A program made the position numbers and the translations under genes. The notes under the pieces are model-generated. The model saw only the letters and a program-made list of their open reading frames with translations. It was not told the DNA's origin and searched no databases. Shown piece after piece: positions 20,573 through 31,634 of a stretch of DNA of 64,000 nucleotides. This DNA comes from Flammeovirgaceae bacterium (lineage in GTDB: Bacteria > Bacteroidota > Bacteroidia > Cytophagales > Cyclobacteriaceae), in the NCBI GenBank assembly GCA_016709845.1, contig JADJMA010000012.1, forward strand, positions 1 through 64,000, written 5' to 3'. Positions within the stretch are counted from its first letter, which is position 1, and each line of letters starts with the position of its first letter.

Positions 20573-23500
20573 TTAGTTGTCCCTTAAGAATTCCTCGTAA
20601 GTTTTTAACACGATAGGTTGAATGGCGTCTTTCGAATTTGCACTAATAACCTTAGGCAAATTTTTATCTTTTATTTTTTTATAATCTTCCTTCCCTTTTT
20701 CAAAGCGACTTTCAATGGCTTCAAGATTGGAAAGTTCTGCCTGATTTGGTTTATAATAACTATCTGCAACCTTAGAATATAGCTCAGCCATCTTTTCCCT
20801 TAGCTGAGGCTCAGCAGTACCTACGTAATTATCACCTTTCGTTACAACAAGAGTTTCTTTCAACTTAGTAAGCTCAGTAATTAAAGGGGTCGCAATTTTT
20901 GCACTCTTGGCATCTCTTGCTTTTACACCTTCTGCAATTTTAACATACTCATCTAGGGTATAAACCACATAAGCTAATTCCTGCGACATGTTGTACAACT
21001 TCATTGTGGCTGCTTCCTGAAGTTTGCGATCAGCCAAAGAAATGTCTGAATTCGGATCATATTGAATTACAAGATCATTTGTAAAAGTCTCTTTACCTTT
21101 TGTATGATAACTTTATAGGTGCCTGCAGGAACACGCGGAGATGTGGAAACCACCAAAGGCAAATGTTTTTCCTGTCGCTACCTTGGGTGGTTTCATGTTG
21201 TAATTCCACTCCACCACATTAATGCCTTTTGATTTTCCTGGACCTAACTCAGCAATCGTGTTACCTTCTAAATCCTGAATCTCCAATGACATCTTACCAA
21301 ACGTATGTCTTTTCTTTAGGTAGTAAATAATTCTTGCTGCCCGGCTCGGATTATTTCCAACAAACTGTGTCTCTGTACTACCGCCACCAAATCCATTTGT
21401 TTCTGCAATGACGGTTGGTTTTGTGGTAAAGAAATAAAGTTCTTTATTCATGTTCTCTTCCGTAAGCTGACGCAAGGGACTGATATCATCAATGATGATT
21501 ATTCCACGACCATGAGTTGCAATAACTAAGTCATTGGTTTTCTTATTCAATTCAATAAAGTGCACATTGGCGGCAGGCATGTTGTTGGTGAACTTATACC
21601 AATTCTTACCACCATTCAACGTTATGTACAAGCCAAACTCTGTTCCCAGAAACAATAGATTTTCATTCTCATAATCTTCCTGTATGTTTCTGGCAAAGCC
21701 ATAAATCTCTGGAGTTACGATGGATTTCCAGGTAGCTCCAAAGTCAGTTGTCTTATAAACGTACGTGTTTTTGTCACCTGTTTGATAGCCTGTAAATACA
21801 GCATACGCAATGCTTTTTCCAAATACACTTGCTTCAACATGGTAAGCCATCGTATTTTTAGGAAGCCCCATAATATTGGTGACAACGTTTGTCCAGGTCT
21901 TTCCACCATCTTTGGTAAGTTGCAAATTACCATCATCAGTTCCTGCCCATACAATGTTTTCATCAAGCGGAGATTCAGCAATGGTAAAAATGGTGCAATG
22001 ATTTTCGGCACCAGAATTATCACGCGATAAACCACCAGAGTCTTCCTGGTTTTGTTTTGCAGGATCATTGGTAGTAAGGTCCGGAGATATTTTGACCCAT
22101 GTTTCGCCCATATCCTCTGAGCGATGAACAAATTGGCTACCCATATAAAACCGATCGGGCTTGCTGGCACTAATTGCCATAGCCGCATTCCAGTTAAAGC
22201 GAAGTTTTGGGTCACCCTTTCCCGCTAAGGGCTGAACGGTTTTTGCTTGATCCTTTGCGGGATCATACCGCCAAACACTTTCTGCACCCTGCATTTCAGA
22301 ATAAATCAATTTTTTTGTTGGGTGTGGGTATACGCGGTATCCATCGCCTACTCCTATGCGTCTCCAATCGCGCGCTTCAATACCACCAGGGGATTGAGAT
22401 GGTCCATACCAACAACCATTATCTTGTAAGCCACCATATACATTGTAAGGTTCTTCATTGTCTACACTTACATGATAAAACTGTGATAGAGGAAGGTTCT
22501 CAACAATTTCAAGAGTAGTACCACCATCCCACGAACGATACACGCCACCATCCGTAGCAGCATACATCCGATCAGAATTTTTTATATCAAAAACAATATC
22601 GTGAACATCGGAGTGGTTGGGGCCAAGATCTTTAAATGTTTTTCCGCCATCACGCGAAATGGAACCAAACAAACCAGCCTTCACAACAACATCAGGATTT
22701 CTTGGATCAACTTCTATTCGTGAGAAATAGAACGGGCGCACCACAATTCCAAAATCGTTGTTAAGTTGTTTCCAGTTGGCACCGGCATCTTCACTTCGAT
22801 ATAAACCCTTGTCTTTATCTTGTTCTGATTCGATTACTGTATAAAGAATGTTGGAATTAGATGGAGCTACGGCAATAGCTAATCTTCCTAATTTCCCTTT
22901 CGGGAAACCGTTGTGAATTTTGTTAAATGTTTTCCCTCCATCAATCGATTTGTACAGTGCGCTGTTGGCTCCACCAGAACTGAACGACCAAGGTTGCCTT
23001 CTGAACTCCCAAAAAGAAGCATATACAATGTTTGGATTGTTAGGATCAAGAGTGAGGTCGCTGCAACCAGTTGTTTTGTCAACATACAAAATCTTGTTCC
23101 AGGTTTTTCCACCATCTGTTGTTTTATAAAGACCGCGTTCTTCACTGTCATTCCAGAGCGGACCAAGCACGGCAACATAAACCTCATCTGGATTTTTTGG
23201 ATTAACCTGAATACCGGCAATCCGTTCAGATTTTTCAAAACCCATTTTAATCCAGTTTGTGCCGCCATCAACCGTTTTATATAATCCATCTCCAACCGAA
23301 ACACTGTTTCTTGTCCAGGTTTCTCCGGTTCCTACCCAAATATTATTATCAGGACTGGATGGGTCTATTTCCACGGCTCCAATCGATTGACAGTAATCAT
23401 CAAAAATGGAGTTGAAGGTTGCTCCCCCATTACTACTTTTCCAGACGCCACCCCCTGCCGTGCCGATATATAATACGCGATCGTTAGTGGGATGCAATTC

Positions 23501-23653
23501 TATGTCAGTGGTTCGCCCACTCATTAACGCAGGCCCAATATGCCGCGCTTTCAGGTCACCAAATAATTCTTTTCCTTTGGTTATAGCATCTTCTTGTGCA
23601 TAAACTGATAGGGCAATGACTGAAAATAAAAATGCGTAAATACTTTTTTTCAT
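20573..23653 (-). CDS. Exported VPS10/sortilin-like beta-propeller protein (frameshifted near the end)
   Basis: About 1026 residues. A Sec signal peptide (KKSIYAFLFSVIALSVYAQ) is followed by many Asp-box (BNR) repeats such as SSNGGATF, TVDGGTNW, TTDGGKTW, SEDAGANW, SRDGGKTF, SWDGGTT and TKDGGKTW. These form one or two sortilin-type beta-propellers. After about residue 845 a shift near 21140 hides a helical C-terminal domain (ADRKLQEAATMKLYNMSQEL) that belongs to the same gene. Proteins of this type are frequent in Cytophagales and are secreted or periplasmic; they are often annotated as glycosyl hydrolases by similarity alone. No catalytic residues can be assigned. Confidence 0.8.
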
Positions 23654-23677
23654 TCTATTAGGGTTTGAGTAAAATGA

Positions 23678-23703
23678 AAAGAGCAGATTATAATCTGCTC
23701 TTT
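23678..23703 (-). terminator. Terminator hairpin after the LolA-like gene
   Basis: A perfect 26-base palindrome (arms AAAGAGCAGATTA and TAATCTGCTCTTT). On the minus strand it is followed by TTCATTTTAC. It lies between the LolA-like gene and the propeller gene that follows on the same strand, so the two are probably separate transcripts. Confidence 0.65.
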
Positions 23704-23753
23704 CTTAAAAACAAGTGATTCTATTTTATAATGCCAGCTATTATCATAAGGCT

Positions 23754-24503
23754 TATTTTTCAACAGGCATTACAAAAGCGGTTTGCTTCCCACTTTGATT
23801 CAATTCAATTTTAGATATTGTTATCGACTTGGCTCCCCTGCCCTTTTTATTCCTTGAGCCATTGAAAATGGCATCATTATACCATTGCTTCCTGATAATC
23901 GCTCATGGTACTTTGCGATACCATTCCTTTTGCCGGCCCTGAATTAACTTCTTGCTCCTGCATGATGGGGACAAAGTTTTCGGCATCGAAATAATAGTAT
24001 ACAATATTGTCGGTAGGCTTACCATCAATCTTTACTGGTTTCTTGGTGAGTTTTACTTTAAAGGTCTCAGTACCTTCAATACTTTCTTTACCCAAGAGTT
24101 CTACTGTATATCCTTTTGCCTTGTAATTCAAAAAAGGATCAGGAAAGTCTCCGATATCTAATTTGAAGTTCTCAGTTGATTCGGCATCACTTTTTTCACC
24201 TTTCATGGTTTGAAAATTAGTTGACCAAAGTGTAGTTCCATCATACACACCTTGTTTAATTTCTTTGCCTTGAAAGTTGATCGCAGTCATTTGACGACCG
24301 TCCTTCAATTGAACAATTTCCAATGGAATTTCCATGCCGCCCTGATTTACTTTGGCCGTCATTTTAATTCCTTGCAGGGCTTGCCACTTTTCAACACCTC
24401 CGGTATTCTCGAAATAATTGGCAATGATTTCGTCTACCGTTTGTGCTTGCACCAGCAGGGTGCTCATTAATAAAAATAATAATGTGATAAGATTCCGATT
24501 CAT
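23754..24503 (-). CDS. LolA-like outer-membrane lipoprotein-sorting protein (frameshifted)
   Basis: An exported protein (signal peptide NRNLITLLFLLMSTLLVQAQ) with a LolA/LolB-like half-barrel fold: VDEIIANYFENTGGVEKWQA, MTAINFQGKEIKQGVYDG, TETFKVKLTKKPVKIDG and YYYFDAENFVPIMQEQEV. In Bacteroidota such proteins are often not true LolA, so lipid or lipoprotein transport is inferred from the fold. Shifts near 23880 and 23835 hide the C-terminus (SITISKIELNQSGKQTAFVM), which runs to a TAA at 23754-23756. About 250 residues when repaired. A strong hairpin terminator follows. Confidence 0.7.
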
Positions 24504-24654
24504 AGAGGTTGGCTTAAAAAATGTTGGCTAATAAATCTGTTATACGGGTTTGTTCAGTATTTAGTAACAGATTTTTCAATAAAATTACAGGAATTTTTTT
24601 TGCAAAAAAGAAGTTAATGATCATTTATCGACCTTTAATTAAGCATGACTTGGT

Positions 24655-24662
24655 TAACTTTG
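24655..24662 (+). promoter_or_regulatory. Bacteroidota -7 box upstream of dsbD
   Basis: TAACTTTG matches the TAnnTTTG consensus exactly. It lies 15 bases before the preferred dsbD ATG at 24678, and a TTTA at about 24634 could act as the -33 element. The position also argues for the ATG at 24678 over the ATG at 24645, which lies upstream of the box. Confidence 0.45.
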
Positions 24663-24677
24663 TCCTCTGATTTTTCT

Positions 24678-26716
24678 ATGAAAAGACCTGTTTTTCTTTT
24701 ATTCTTACTTGTTTCCGCAGTTTTAAGTCAGGCACAGATTCTAACCCCTGCCAAGTGGACTTATTCTACCTCCTCTCAAAATGCCAAAGTAGGTGATGAA
24801 ATAGAATTGATCTTTAAGGCAACGATTGATAAAGATTGGTATTTATATTCCTCTGAGTTTCCTTGCGAAGATCCAACAAAAACGAGCTTTAGTCTGACTC
24901 CTAATTCAAGTTTTCAATTAGTGGGTGGTTTACAGGCCATCAACCCTATCGATAAGTATGATGAAATCTTTGAGTGTGATGTAAAAATCTTTAAGAAGAA
25001 CGGTGAGTTTCGCCAACGAATAAAAGTGCTTAGCGCGGATTTAAAAATTTCTGGCGAATCCGATTATCAGGTTTGTTCAGATGTTACCGGCCAATGTGTG
25101 CCCGGTGGCGAAGAGTTCTCGTTTAATAATTTAAAGATCGCTTCTTCTTCCAGTACTCCCGATAACCAAGCTCAACAAGATAATCCGAATAGTTTTCCAG
25201 TAGCAAGTGTTCAGCAACCGGCAACGGGCAGCCAGCAATCGTCTGTGGGTCCCATCCTCGATCCCACGTTAGTGAAAGAAGATCCACAGGGAAAATCATT
25301 ACTTGGCTTTTTGTTGATTTCATTCTTAGCCGGTCTTGCAGCACTCATTACGCCTTGTGTTTTTCCTATGATCCCGATGACGGTGAGTTTCTTTACCGGC
25401 AGAGGAACCCGCTTCCAGGCGTTGATGTATGGCTTTTTTATTATCCTTATCTATTCATTGATCGGTGCAGCACTCGCGCCTTTGATGGGCCCTGAAACGG
25501 CTAATCATTTATCCACCGAATGGATTCCAAACCTCATCTTCTTTCTTGTTTTCATTGTGTTCGGTCTTTCCTTTTTAGGGCTTTTTGAAATAACCTTGCC
25601 GGAACGTTGATCAATAAAGTAGATCAACAAGCCGAGAAGGGTGGACTCGTTGGCGTTTTCTTCATGGCCTTTACTATAGTGCTTGTATCGTTTTCGTGTA
25701 CTGGGCCAATCGTAGGAAGTATCCTTGTATCCTCAGCCGGTGGCGAGTTTTTGAAACCCATTGCCGGCATGTTTGCCTTTGCACTCGCCTTTGCAATACC
25801 CTTTACCTTGTTCGCCTTTTTCCCAGGCTGGTTGAAGTCGTTACCTAAATCAGGTGGCTGGCTCAATACCGTAAAAGTTGTTTTAGGATTTGTTGAAATC
25901 GCGCTTGCGTTTAAGTTTTTGAGTATAGCCGATCAGGCCTTTCATTGGGGAATCTTAGATCGTGAAATCAACATCGCCATTTGGATTGTGATTGTCGTCT
26001 TGATTGGTGTTTATCTGATGAAGGGCTTCAGAATGCCGGGAGATCAGGGAAAAGATGCGGAAGATAAAACGGTAAGTGTACTTCGTGTAAGTCTTGCTAT
26101 GATTGCTTTTGTGTTTGCTGTCTATTTAACCCCGGGCATGGGGCGCTCCGCTACAAGCGTTGGCCGGCTATCTGCCTCCTATGTACACACACGATTTTAA
26201 TGTGCTCGCATCCACAGAGAGTACATCGGCCGGAGTATGTGATGATCCCAAATATGCTGACTTCCTCCACTTACCTCATGGATTGAATGGGTACTTCGAC
26301 TACGACCAGGCGATTGCTTGCGCGCGTCAGCAAGGCAAACCACTATTTATAGATTTCACAGGACATGGTTGCACGAATTGTCGTGAGATGGAAGCAAACG
26401 TATGGTCTGATCCACATGTGCTGCAACGCTTGCGAGAAAATTACATCGTGGTAGCACTTTATGTCGATGATAAAACTCAACTGCCGGAAAGCGATTGGTA
26501 CACATCAGCCTACGATAACAAGACAAAGAAAACCATTGGCAAACAAAATGCCGATTTACAGATCGCTAAATTGAATAATAACGCACAGCCTTTTTATGTT
26601 TTGGTGGGTAAAGATGAGCGAGTGCTTGTTTCCCTTATGGGTACAATTTAGATGCAGAGAGTTTCAGCAAGTTTTTGGATGCCGGAAGAGATAAGTTTAA
26701 GGAGCTGTATCCTTAA
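24678..26716 (+). CDS. dsbD: Thiol:disulfide interchange protein DsbD (frameshifted)
   Basis: DsbD carries electrons from cytosolic thioredoxin across the inner membrane to periplasmic proteins. After a signal peptide (KRPVFLLFLLVSAVLSQAQ), residues 20-165 form the periplasmic alpha domain (YLYSSEFPCEDPTKTSF). Residues 207-480 form the CcdA-like membrane domain with its two cysteines in LITPCVFPMIPMTV and SFSCTGPIVGSIL. Residues 545-678 form a thioredoxin domain with DFTGHGCTNCREMEAN. Shifts near 25607, 26145 and 26635 break it; restoring them gives SPYGYNLDAESFSKFLDAGR and a TAA at 26714-26716. The 3' end from about 26490 is present a second time, in a diverged form, at 31635-31871. Confidence 0.85.
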
Positions 26717-26741
26717 GATCAAGAAGCAGATAGTCCTGAAT

Positions 26742-27521
26742 TCAATCTGTGAGTGCAAAGACCGCTATAAGAACTAAACCAAGTATCGCAATCGTGAATT
26801 GCGCAAAACCTGTGAACTCCGATACATAAAATTGATCTGAGCTTTTGTTGGGCAACATTTCCGGAGCCACCGAAGTTTGAATAACCTCCGAAACCCAAAA
26901 TTGATTATCAATTACTTTCGAATCTTCAAAATCTTCAGTAGCAGCAAAAGTCAGATAACTTCTGAATTGCATTGGGGCAGCCTCTTTCGAAAAAACATAA
27001 TTTGAAAGCTTGGCACCTGTAACATGAGGGGTTTTCTGTTGTTTGGTTGCGGGGGTAAGGGAAACAAACTATAGCGCACAGTAGGCGGCTCTACTATAAT
27101 TGAAGAATTTGGTAATTGAAGAATTTGGTGGAATAAAACTGACTTTTTCATTTCGAAATATACTCCCTTGTATGCTGCCACTATTAGTTGAAACCCGATC
27201 CGACCATGCAATGTCATACCCACTGATAGTTGCGTTTATAGTTGATTCATCTTTCCAGTAGGCAAATGTAAGCCCATCGAATATAAGAGCAGACTTACTC
27301 CAATCCACATAAAAGGGTGTGTTAAGTTTATTGATTACTTTAATCTGAACGGGGCAATTCATGCCGGTAAATGCGTACTCTATTCGTACCGAATCGGTCT
27401 CGAAAAAAAATTGCCGGGATTTACCTTTTTCAAGTTCCCCGGATAATGTTGCATATTGATATCTATAACAACTGGTGCAACTTAGGATAACACAAATTGA
27501 AATTGGGAGTATATATCTCAT
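26742..27521 (-). CDS. Lipoprotein with a C-terminal membrane segment, accessory (frameshifted)
   Basis: The ATG at 27521 gives a lipoprotein signal (RYILPISICVILSCTSC) with two possible lipobox cysteines; a GTG at 27530 overlaps the previous stop and is an alternative. The middle (FFFETDSVRIEYAFTGMNCP, NTPFYVDWSKSALIFDGLTF) looks beta-rich. The end (GFAQFTIAILGLVLIAVFAL) is a membrane segment, unusual for a lipoprotein. A perfect 16-base tandem duplication at 27097-27128 breaks the frame, and another shift near 27030 follows. I recognise no family. It is the last gene of the leftward accessory block and is convergent with dsbD. Confidence 0.55.
27097..27128. repeat. Perfect 16-bp tandem duplication inside a gene
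   Basis: TAATTGAAGAATTTGG occurs twice in direct succession, at 27097-27112 and 27113-27128. Since 16 is not a multiple of three, the second copy shifts the frame of the lipoprotein gene. Removing it joins FIPPNSS to IIVEPPTVRYSLF. Confidence 0.85.
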
Positions 27522-27526
27522 CTTAA

Positions 27527-29755
27527 TCACCGCACAATCACCAACCCTTTGGTTTCCTTTCCCAAAACTGTTTTGAGTGTATAGAAATATACACCCGCCT
27601 CAAAATTTGAAATCTCGTATTTTACTTCGTGAGGTCCTTTACTTTGTGATTCATCCGCAACAGTAGCCACAACTCGTCCTGCTAAATCAAAAATTTTCAA
27701 AGTTACTGCAGACTCTGTTTCCAAGTAGTATTGAAATGTAACAGATTTATCAGCCGGATTCGGGTATGCACTGAGTAGTTTGTCTGACTCTTGATCTTCT
27801 TTTGTTTCCTCCTCATCACCTCTTTTTCTCAAATTTCTTAATTGTGAATTATACGCTGAACTGGCACAAAAGTTTGAATCTGAGCTTGCGTAGCAGGTAA
27901 TACTTGTGTGGGTATATGGCCATTGGGCAATCCGTTTTGAAGTCTGACATTAGCTGGTACGGCTGACCCGGAAGCACAACAATATTAGGAGCCTTTAAAA
28001 TTCTATTGCCAGTAAAGGTTGTGTTTGGGCCTGTTGTAATTTTATCCCAAGCAAATACATCGTAAGCAACAGTTTGATTAGTTAAAGTTAACTCTGTAGT
28101 AAGACCATTGTTGCAATAGGAGGAGCAAAAGTAAATGATTGCCCATTTGCATATTCTATCGGATAGGTTAGTGCTAATAATACATTTTGGGTATTGGCAT
28201 CAGTGTCTAGACGTTCCAAATTAATGAGTAAACGAAGAGCCAAGGGAGTTCCATCGGTGCATCCGAGAGGGTATCCGTAGTTATTTTGTCCATTCCATCC
28301 AGATACAGAGCCAGCCTCTACGCTAAAGGTGCTTAAAGCACTTAATGGTAAATAGGCTGTCTTGAATGTACCAAAATCAAGACTTGCCATTATTTCTATA
28401 TTATTTGTATTAAAGCCCGCTGCAGGGTTAACGACATATTTATAGAGCGATTTGAAAAATATCAAGATAATTATCTTCATAGTATCCAGTTCCTTGATCA
28501 TAGTAACCGCTAGTCTCTAAATTCTTTTGATAGACCTTAGGTGTTTCTAGTAAATTGAATACGCCTAATACTTCATTATAGTAGGGGTATTGGGTATCAT
28601 TAATACATGAAGCATCTTTAGATCCTGGAGTATAAAAAGTTATATCTGGAAACGGAAACTGAGTACTTATTGTACCAGAGAGGCTAACATTAGCTTGCAA
28701 GGCCATAGGCATTATTTTTACTTCTTGTGGTGCCGTTGATTTTTTACCACCACCTACAAAAAAGTTTACCAAATCAATTGCCGCACCAATGTAAGGCGCT
28801 GCCTTTAGCCCTTCTTTCAAGAAAGAGCTTTTCTTAATCTCCTCCTGAAATTTATTTAAGGAATTTCTTTTAAGAAGCTCTGCCACAGTTAGTTGAAGGT
28901 TAGTTTTCCCTTCAATTTTCAGTGCTTTTTCTTGATCCGTTGTGAACTTAGATATCTCATCATATGCCTTCTTAGCCTCTTTTCCGGCTCCCGCTAATTC
29001 AGTTATCGAATAGCCATCTTCTTCAATGCTCACTGAGCCGTTTACTGTTGGTGTAATTTGCCCTGTTAAACTTCCATTAAGTGTTATGCTAGAACTAACA
29101 AGGTATTTTATCTCAATTGCAATTGATGAATTGTTGTTACAGGTGCAAGGATCAAAACTCATATGAAAATCTGCATACATCCATTTGGCTGGCCTATACC
29201 CTGCTATGGCTGTTATTTTTGGAGAAGACTCAAACTTATCGAGTGCAAAAACTTTTGATGCATTACTCAACAGTGAAGACTGAATACCACCTGTAAATTT
29301 TATTGTTACACTAGTCCCGTTATATCCAACAATTTCATTTACCGCAACAAATACTCTTAAAACGGCAGTGTACTTATTATATAGAACAATATAGATGTCT
29401 CTCGTGGTCGTTCCCTTCGGAGTACCATTTTCATTGAACCCCAAGTCATACTTTATCAGCTCCCAACCATCTATGGATAATCGATCAGGGTTATTTAAAA
29501 AATGTACTAAGGGTGAATTTCCATCCTGATTGAATGGAGATTCGATATTATTATAAGGAGTTGGCCAAAACTGCGAGCTAACAGGAAGCAATCCCAAATT
29601 TGTCCAATCGAAAAAGTATTTCTTTTGGCTGGTTTCTCGTTGTTAACAGAATTAATAAAAAGAATTAGAGGGGTCAGTTTTTATTCCTTTCACATTACAA
29701 TTCAGGCATTGAGAGTGAATCTCCACAATAACGAAAAGCGTTAGAAATGAAAAAT
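27527..29755 (-). CDS. Large surface protein with T9SS C-terminal sorting domain, accessory (heavily frameshifted)
   Basis: About 740 residues in at least four frames. The N-terminus looks like a signal peptide (NYFSFLTLFVIVEIHSQCLN), but no ATG precedes it. The middle has TTTRDIYIVLYNKYTAVLRV, DFHMSFDPCTCNNNSSIAIE, a glycine-rich helical stretch (APYIGAAIDLVNFFVGGGKK) and ASLDFGTFKTAYLPLSALST. The last 80 residues are a type IX secretion sorting domain (LLSAYPNPADKSVTFQYYLE, LKIFDLAGRVVATV, EAGVYFYTLKT, KGLVIVR), so the protein is exported through the T9SS and attached to or released from the cell surface. The body matches nothing I know. The 27833-28087 stretch belongs to this gene although no single frame stays open there. 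Confidence 0.65.
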
Positions 29756-29762
29756 AATTAAC

Positions 29763-30593
29763 TTAATTAGCCTTCTTTCCATAAAAAGTATCTTTTATTC
29801 TTTTATCCCCAGGCTGATTGCAGTCCGAGGCTGAAAGGAGAGTTGAGAATTTAATTATTGCATTTTTTCCTGTTTCATCAATTTTTACCCATCCAATTGG
29901 CGCTCTGCACAATGGTATGTGTCCATTACACAGTCCTTCTTCCCATGAAAACTTTAAATGTTTATAGCCTACAGCAATCCTCAATTCTCTTGTTCCGTTG
30001 CGAAAGGGCTCACAACCCTCATTTACATTTCGGATTAAATATGTGCAATCACAATACTGTGGATCTATTGTGCAATCACATTCAGGGTCTGATATATTTT
30101 CCTGAGCAATTGAAACATTAAAGGAATGATTTGGATTACTGTTAACATAACCAGTAAAAACTCCCACAATTGGATTCTCATAGTAATCAATTACTGTCAG
30201 TATTCTATATACAGTATCAATCCCATCGTCTTTAGGAAAACAATTCAAATCAGGGGTCCATCGTGCTATTAGTCGAATAGTAATACTTTCGGGGTATTGA
30301 AATATTAATTTGACTTCACTTTGATTAAATATTCTATCATCATCTCCGATCTTCCATTCATAACTCAAATAGTTACTGTCAGCTCTAAAAACAATTAGAT
30401 TATTTGTCAGAACTGTATCTGATATTAGTAATGTATCTGTAGCAAAATTGGGAATTTCGCCAATTTTAAAGCCAGCCTTTGTCTGCTTTCTTGACAAACA
30501 CGGATCAGGTTCAGGATCGCCACCGCACCCACTTAAGTGAATAAAGCCAATCCCAAAAGCCACTACCACAACAGCACCAAAAATCTTTCTCAT
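29763..30593 (-). CDS. Lipoprotein of unknown function, accessory
   Basis: Intact, 276 residues. The signal peptide RKIFGAVVVVAFGIGFIHLS ends in GCGGDPEPD, a lipobox with a short acidic linker that could direct export to the cell surface in Bacteroidota. A PKD-like segment follows (NYLSYEWKIGDDDRIFNQSE, VKLIFQYPESITIRLIA). Then comes a cysteine-rich part (DPECDCTIDPQYCDC) with several likely disulfides. The start overlaps the upstream stop (ATGA), so translation is coupled to the tail-fibre-like gene. No enzymatic motif is visible; an adhesion or recognition role is inference. Confidence 0.65.
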   Translation of the reverse strand: MRKIFGAVVVVAFGIGFIHLSGCGGDPEPDPCLSRKQTKAGFKIGEIPNFATDTLLISDTVLTNNLIVFRADSNYLSYEWKIGDDDRIFNQSEVKLIFQYPESITIRLIARWTPDLNCFPKDDGIDTVYRILTVIDYYENPIVGVFTGYVNSNPNHSFNVSIAQENISDPECDCTIDPQYCDCTYLIRNVNEGCEPFRNGTRELRIAVGYKHLKFSWEEGLCNGHIPLCRAPIGWVKIDETGKNAIIKFSTLLSASDCNQPGDKRIKDTFYGKKAN

Positions 30594-31284
30594 TTTTTGT
30601 TTTCAATTTTTTCTATTCTCTCCTTCAATTCTTTATTCTCCTTTTTCATTTCAATCATATAGAGCGTAAGTTCTTCTACTTTTTTTAGCAAGATAACGTT
30701 CATGTCGTTGAGGCTCATACCATTTTTTTCTACATCGGCTGCCGAAGGTACTTCGGGTAAGTGCCTGTTTTCTTTGATGTATTTTTCTGTTTCTTCTAAT
30801 TTCGGAAGTTCGTAGGATGGATCAAAGACATAGTCAGGAAAAACGGTTGTTCCTGCTATAAAAACCCGCACTTCCTCATTGGCGGCAATCTTACCTGCTA
30901 CCGCTAATTTAAATGAACCTGTGTTAGTTGTGCCAATACCTACATTACCCGTTCCGGTGATTCGCATTTTTTCTGATCCTGTACTATTTCCACTATAAAA
31001 AGTATGAAACCCATAGCTTTGAAACCGTGTTTCGTTATTTGGCTGCCTGATTATTGAAAATATCGTACTTCCAGAACCATCGTCTGCGATTAATCCATTT
31101 CCTATACCCACTCCTGTTGTTCTTAAATGTCCATAACTTCTTATTGTGCCACTCACATCAAGAGAAAAGGCTGGTACGGAAATCCCAATCCCCACATTTC
31201 CAGTGGCTGGAAACGTGTTTGATTGTGCCCCCACAAATAAAACTGAACCAAAATGAAAGAAGCAATAAGTAAACTTGTTTTCAT
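30590..31284 (-). CDS. Exported tail-fibre/S74-like surface protein, accessory (frameshifted)
   Basis: The ATG at 31284 starts a signal peptide (KTSLLIASFILVQFYLWG). One G missing from a G-run near 31236 breaks the frame before AQSNTFPATGNVGIG. Repeats of the type GNVGIGT...LDVSG (residues about 25-45 and 105-120) are the beta-helical units found in phage tail fibres and many Bacteroidota surface proteins. The C-terminus (YELPKLEETEKYIKENRHLP, EVPSAADVEKNGMSLNDMNV, then a coiled coil KKENKELKERIEKIENKK) resembles the intramolecular chaperone region of tail-fibre proteins. It is the first gene of the leftward block, divergent from the XRE regulator, and probably forms trimers on the cell surface. 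Confidence 0.7.
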
Positions 31285-31340
31285 GGCGATTGGCTTTTTA
31301 ATAATTTTTTAAAATGTACTCTAAACAAATATAACGATGT

Positions 31341-31401
31341 AGGCAATTGCCTGCAAATCGAGTTTGTTATCCGAATAGATTGCCTGCCAAGTGAAAGGCA
31401 A
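31341..31401. promoter_or_regulatory. Paired AGGCAA/TTGCCT dyads, probable XRE operators
   Basis: AGGCAATTGCCT at 31341-31352 is a perfect palindrome. The same hexamers occur again as TTGCCT at 31380-31385 and AGGCAA at 31396-31401, a dyad with a 10-base gap that overlaps the GTG start of the XRE gene. The pair sits between the divergent regulator and the leftward surface-protein operon, the usual place for autoregulatory operators. Confidence 0.5.
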
Positions 31402-31624
31402 CTTAAAGATTGTATTTGGGGAAACTCTAAAGGAACTGAGGTTGCAAAAAAGTCTTACGCAGCAACAATTAGCAGATTATACCGGAATGGATCGTGCGTT
31501 TATTTCAGAATTAGAACGCGGAATATTATTGCCAAGCCTTGAGACATTTTTTAAACTTGCCTATCAGCTAAAGATTAAACCCAGAGACTTAGCCGATAAA
31601 ATTGATCAAAAGTTAGGACCTTAA
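31391..31624 (+). CDS. XRE-family transcriptional regulator, accessory
   Basis: 77 residues forming a single Cro/C1-type helix-turn-helix: FGETLKELRLQKSLTQQQLA, DYTGMDRAFISELERGILLP and SLETFFKLAYQLKIKPRDLA. The start is GTG at 31391; no ATG is in frame. Such small regulators often control mobile or accessory genes. The dyads around its start suggest that it represses itself and possibly the divergent block. It is the only plus-strand gene in the accessory segment and ends 10 bases before the second copy of the dsbD 3' end. Confidence 0.75.
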   Translation: MKGNLKIVFGETLKELRLQKSLTQQQLADYTGMDRAFISELERGILLPSLETFFKLAYQLKIKPRDLADKIDQKLGP

Positions 31625-31634
31625 TAATCCTCTT

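Noticed and set aside
22885..23304. Long open frames on both strands within the propeller gene
   Set aside because: They are shadows of the Asp-box repeats; the frame with the repeats is unambiguous.
30590..31284. Prophage remnant suggested by the tail-fibre-like protein
   Set aside because: The gene has a signal peptide and no phage structural, lysis or integrase gene is nearby, so a cellular surface protein fits better.
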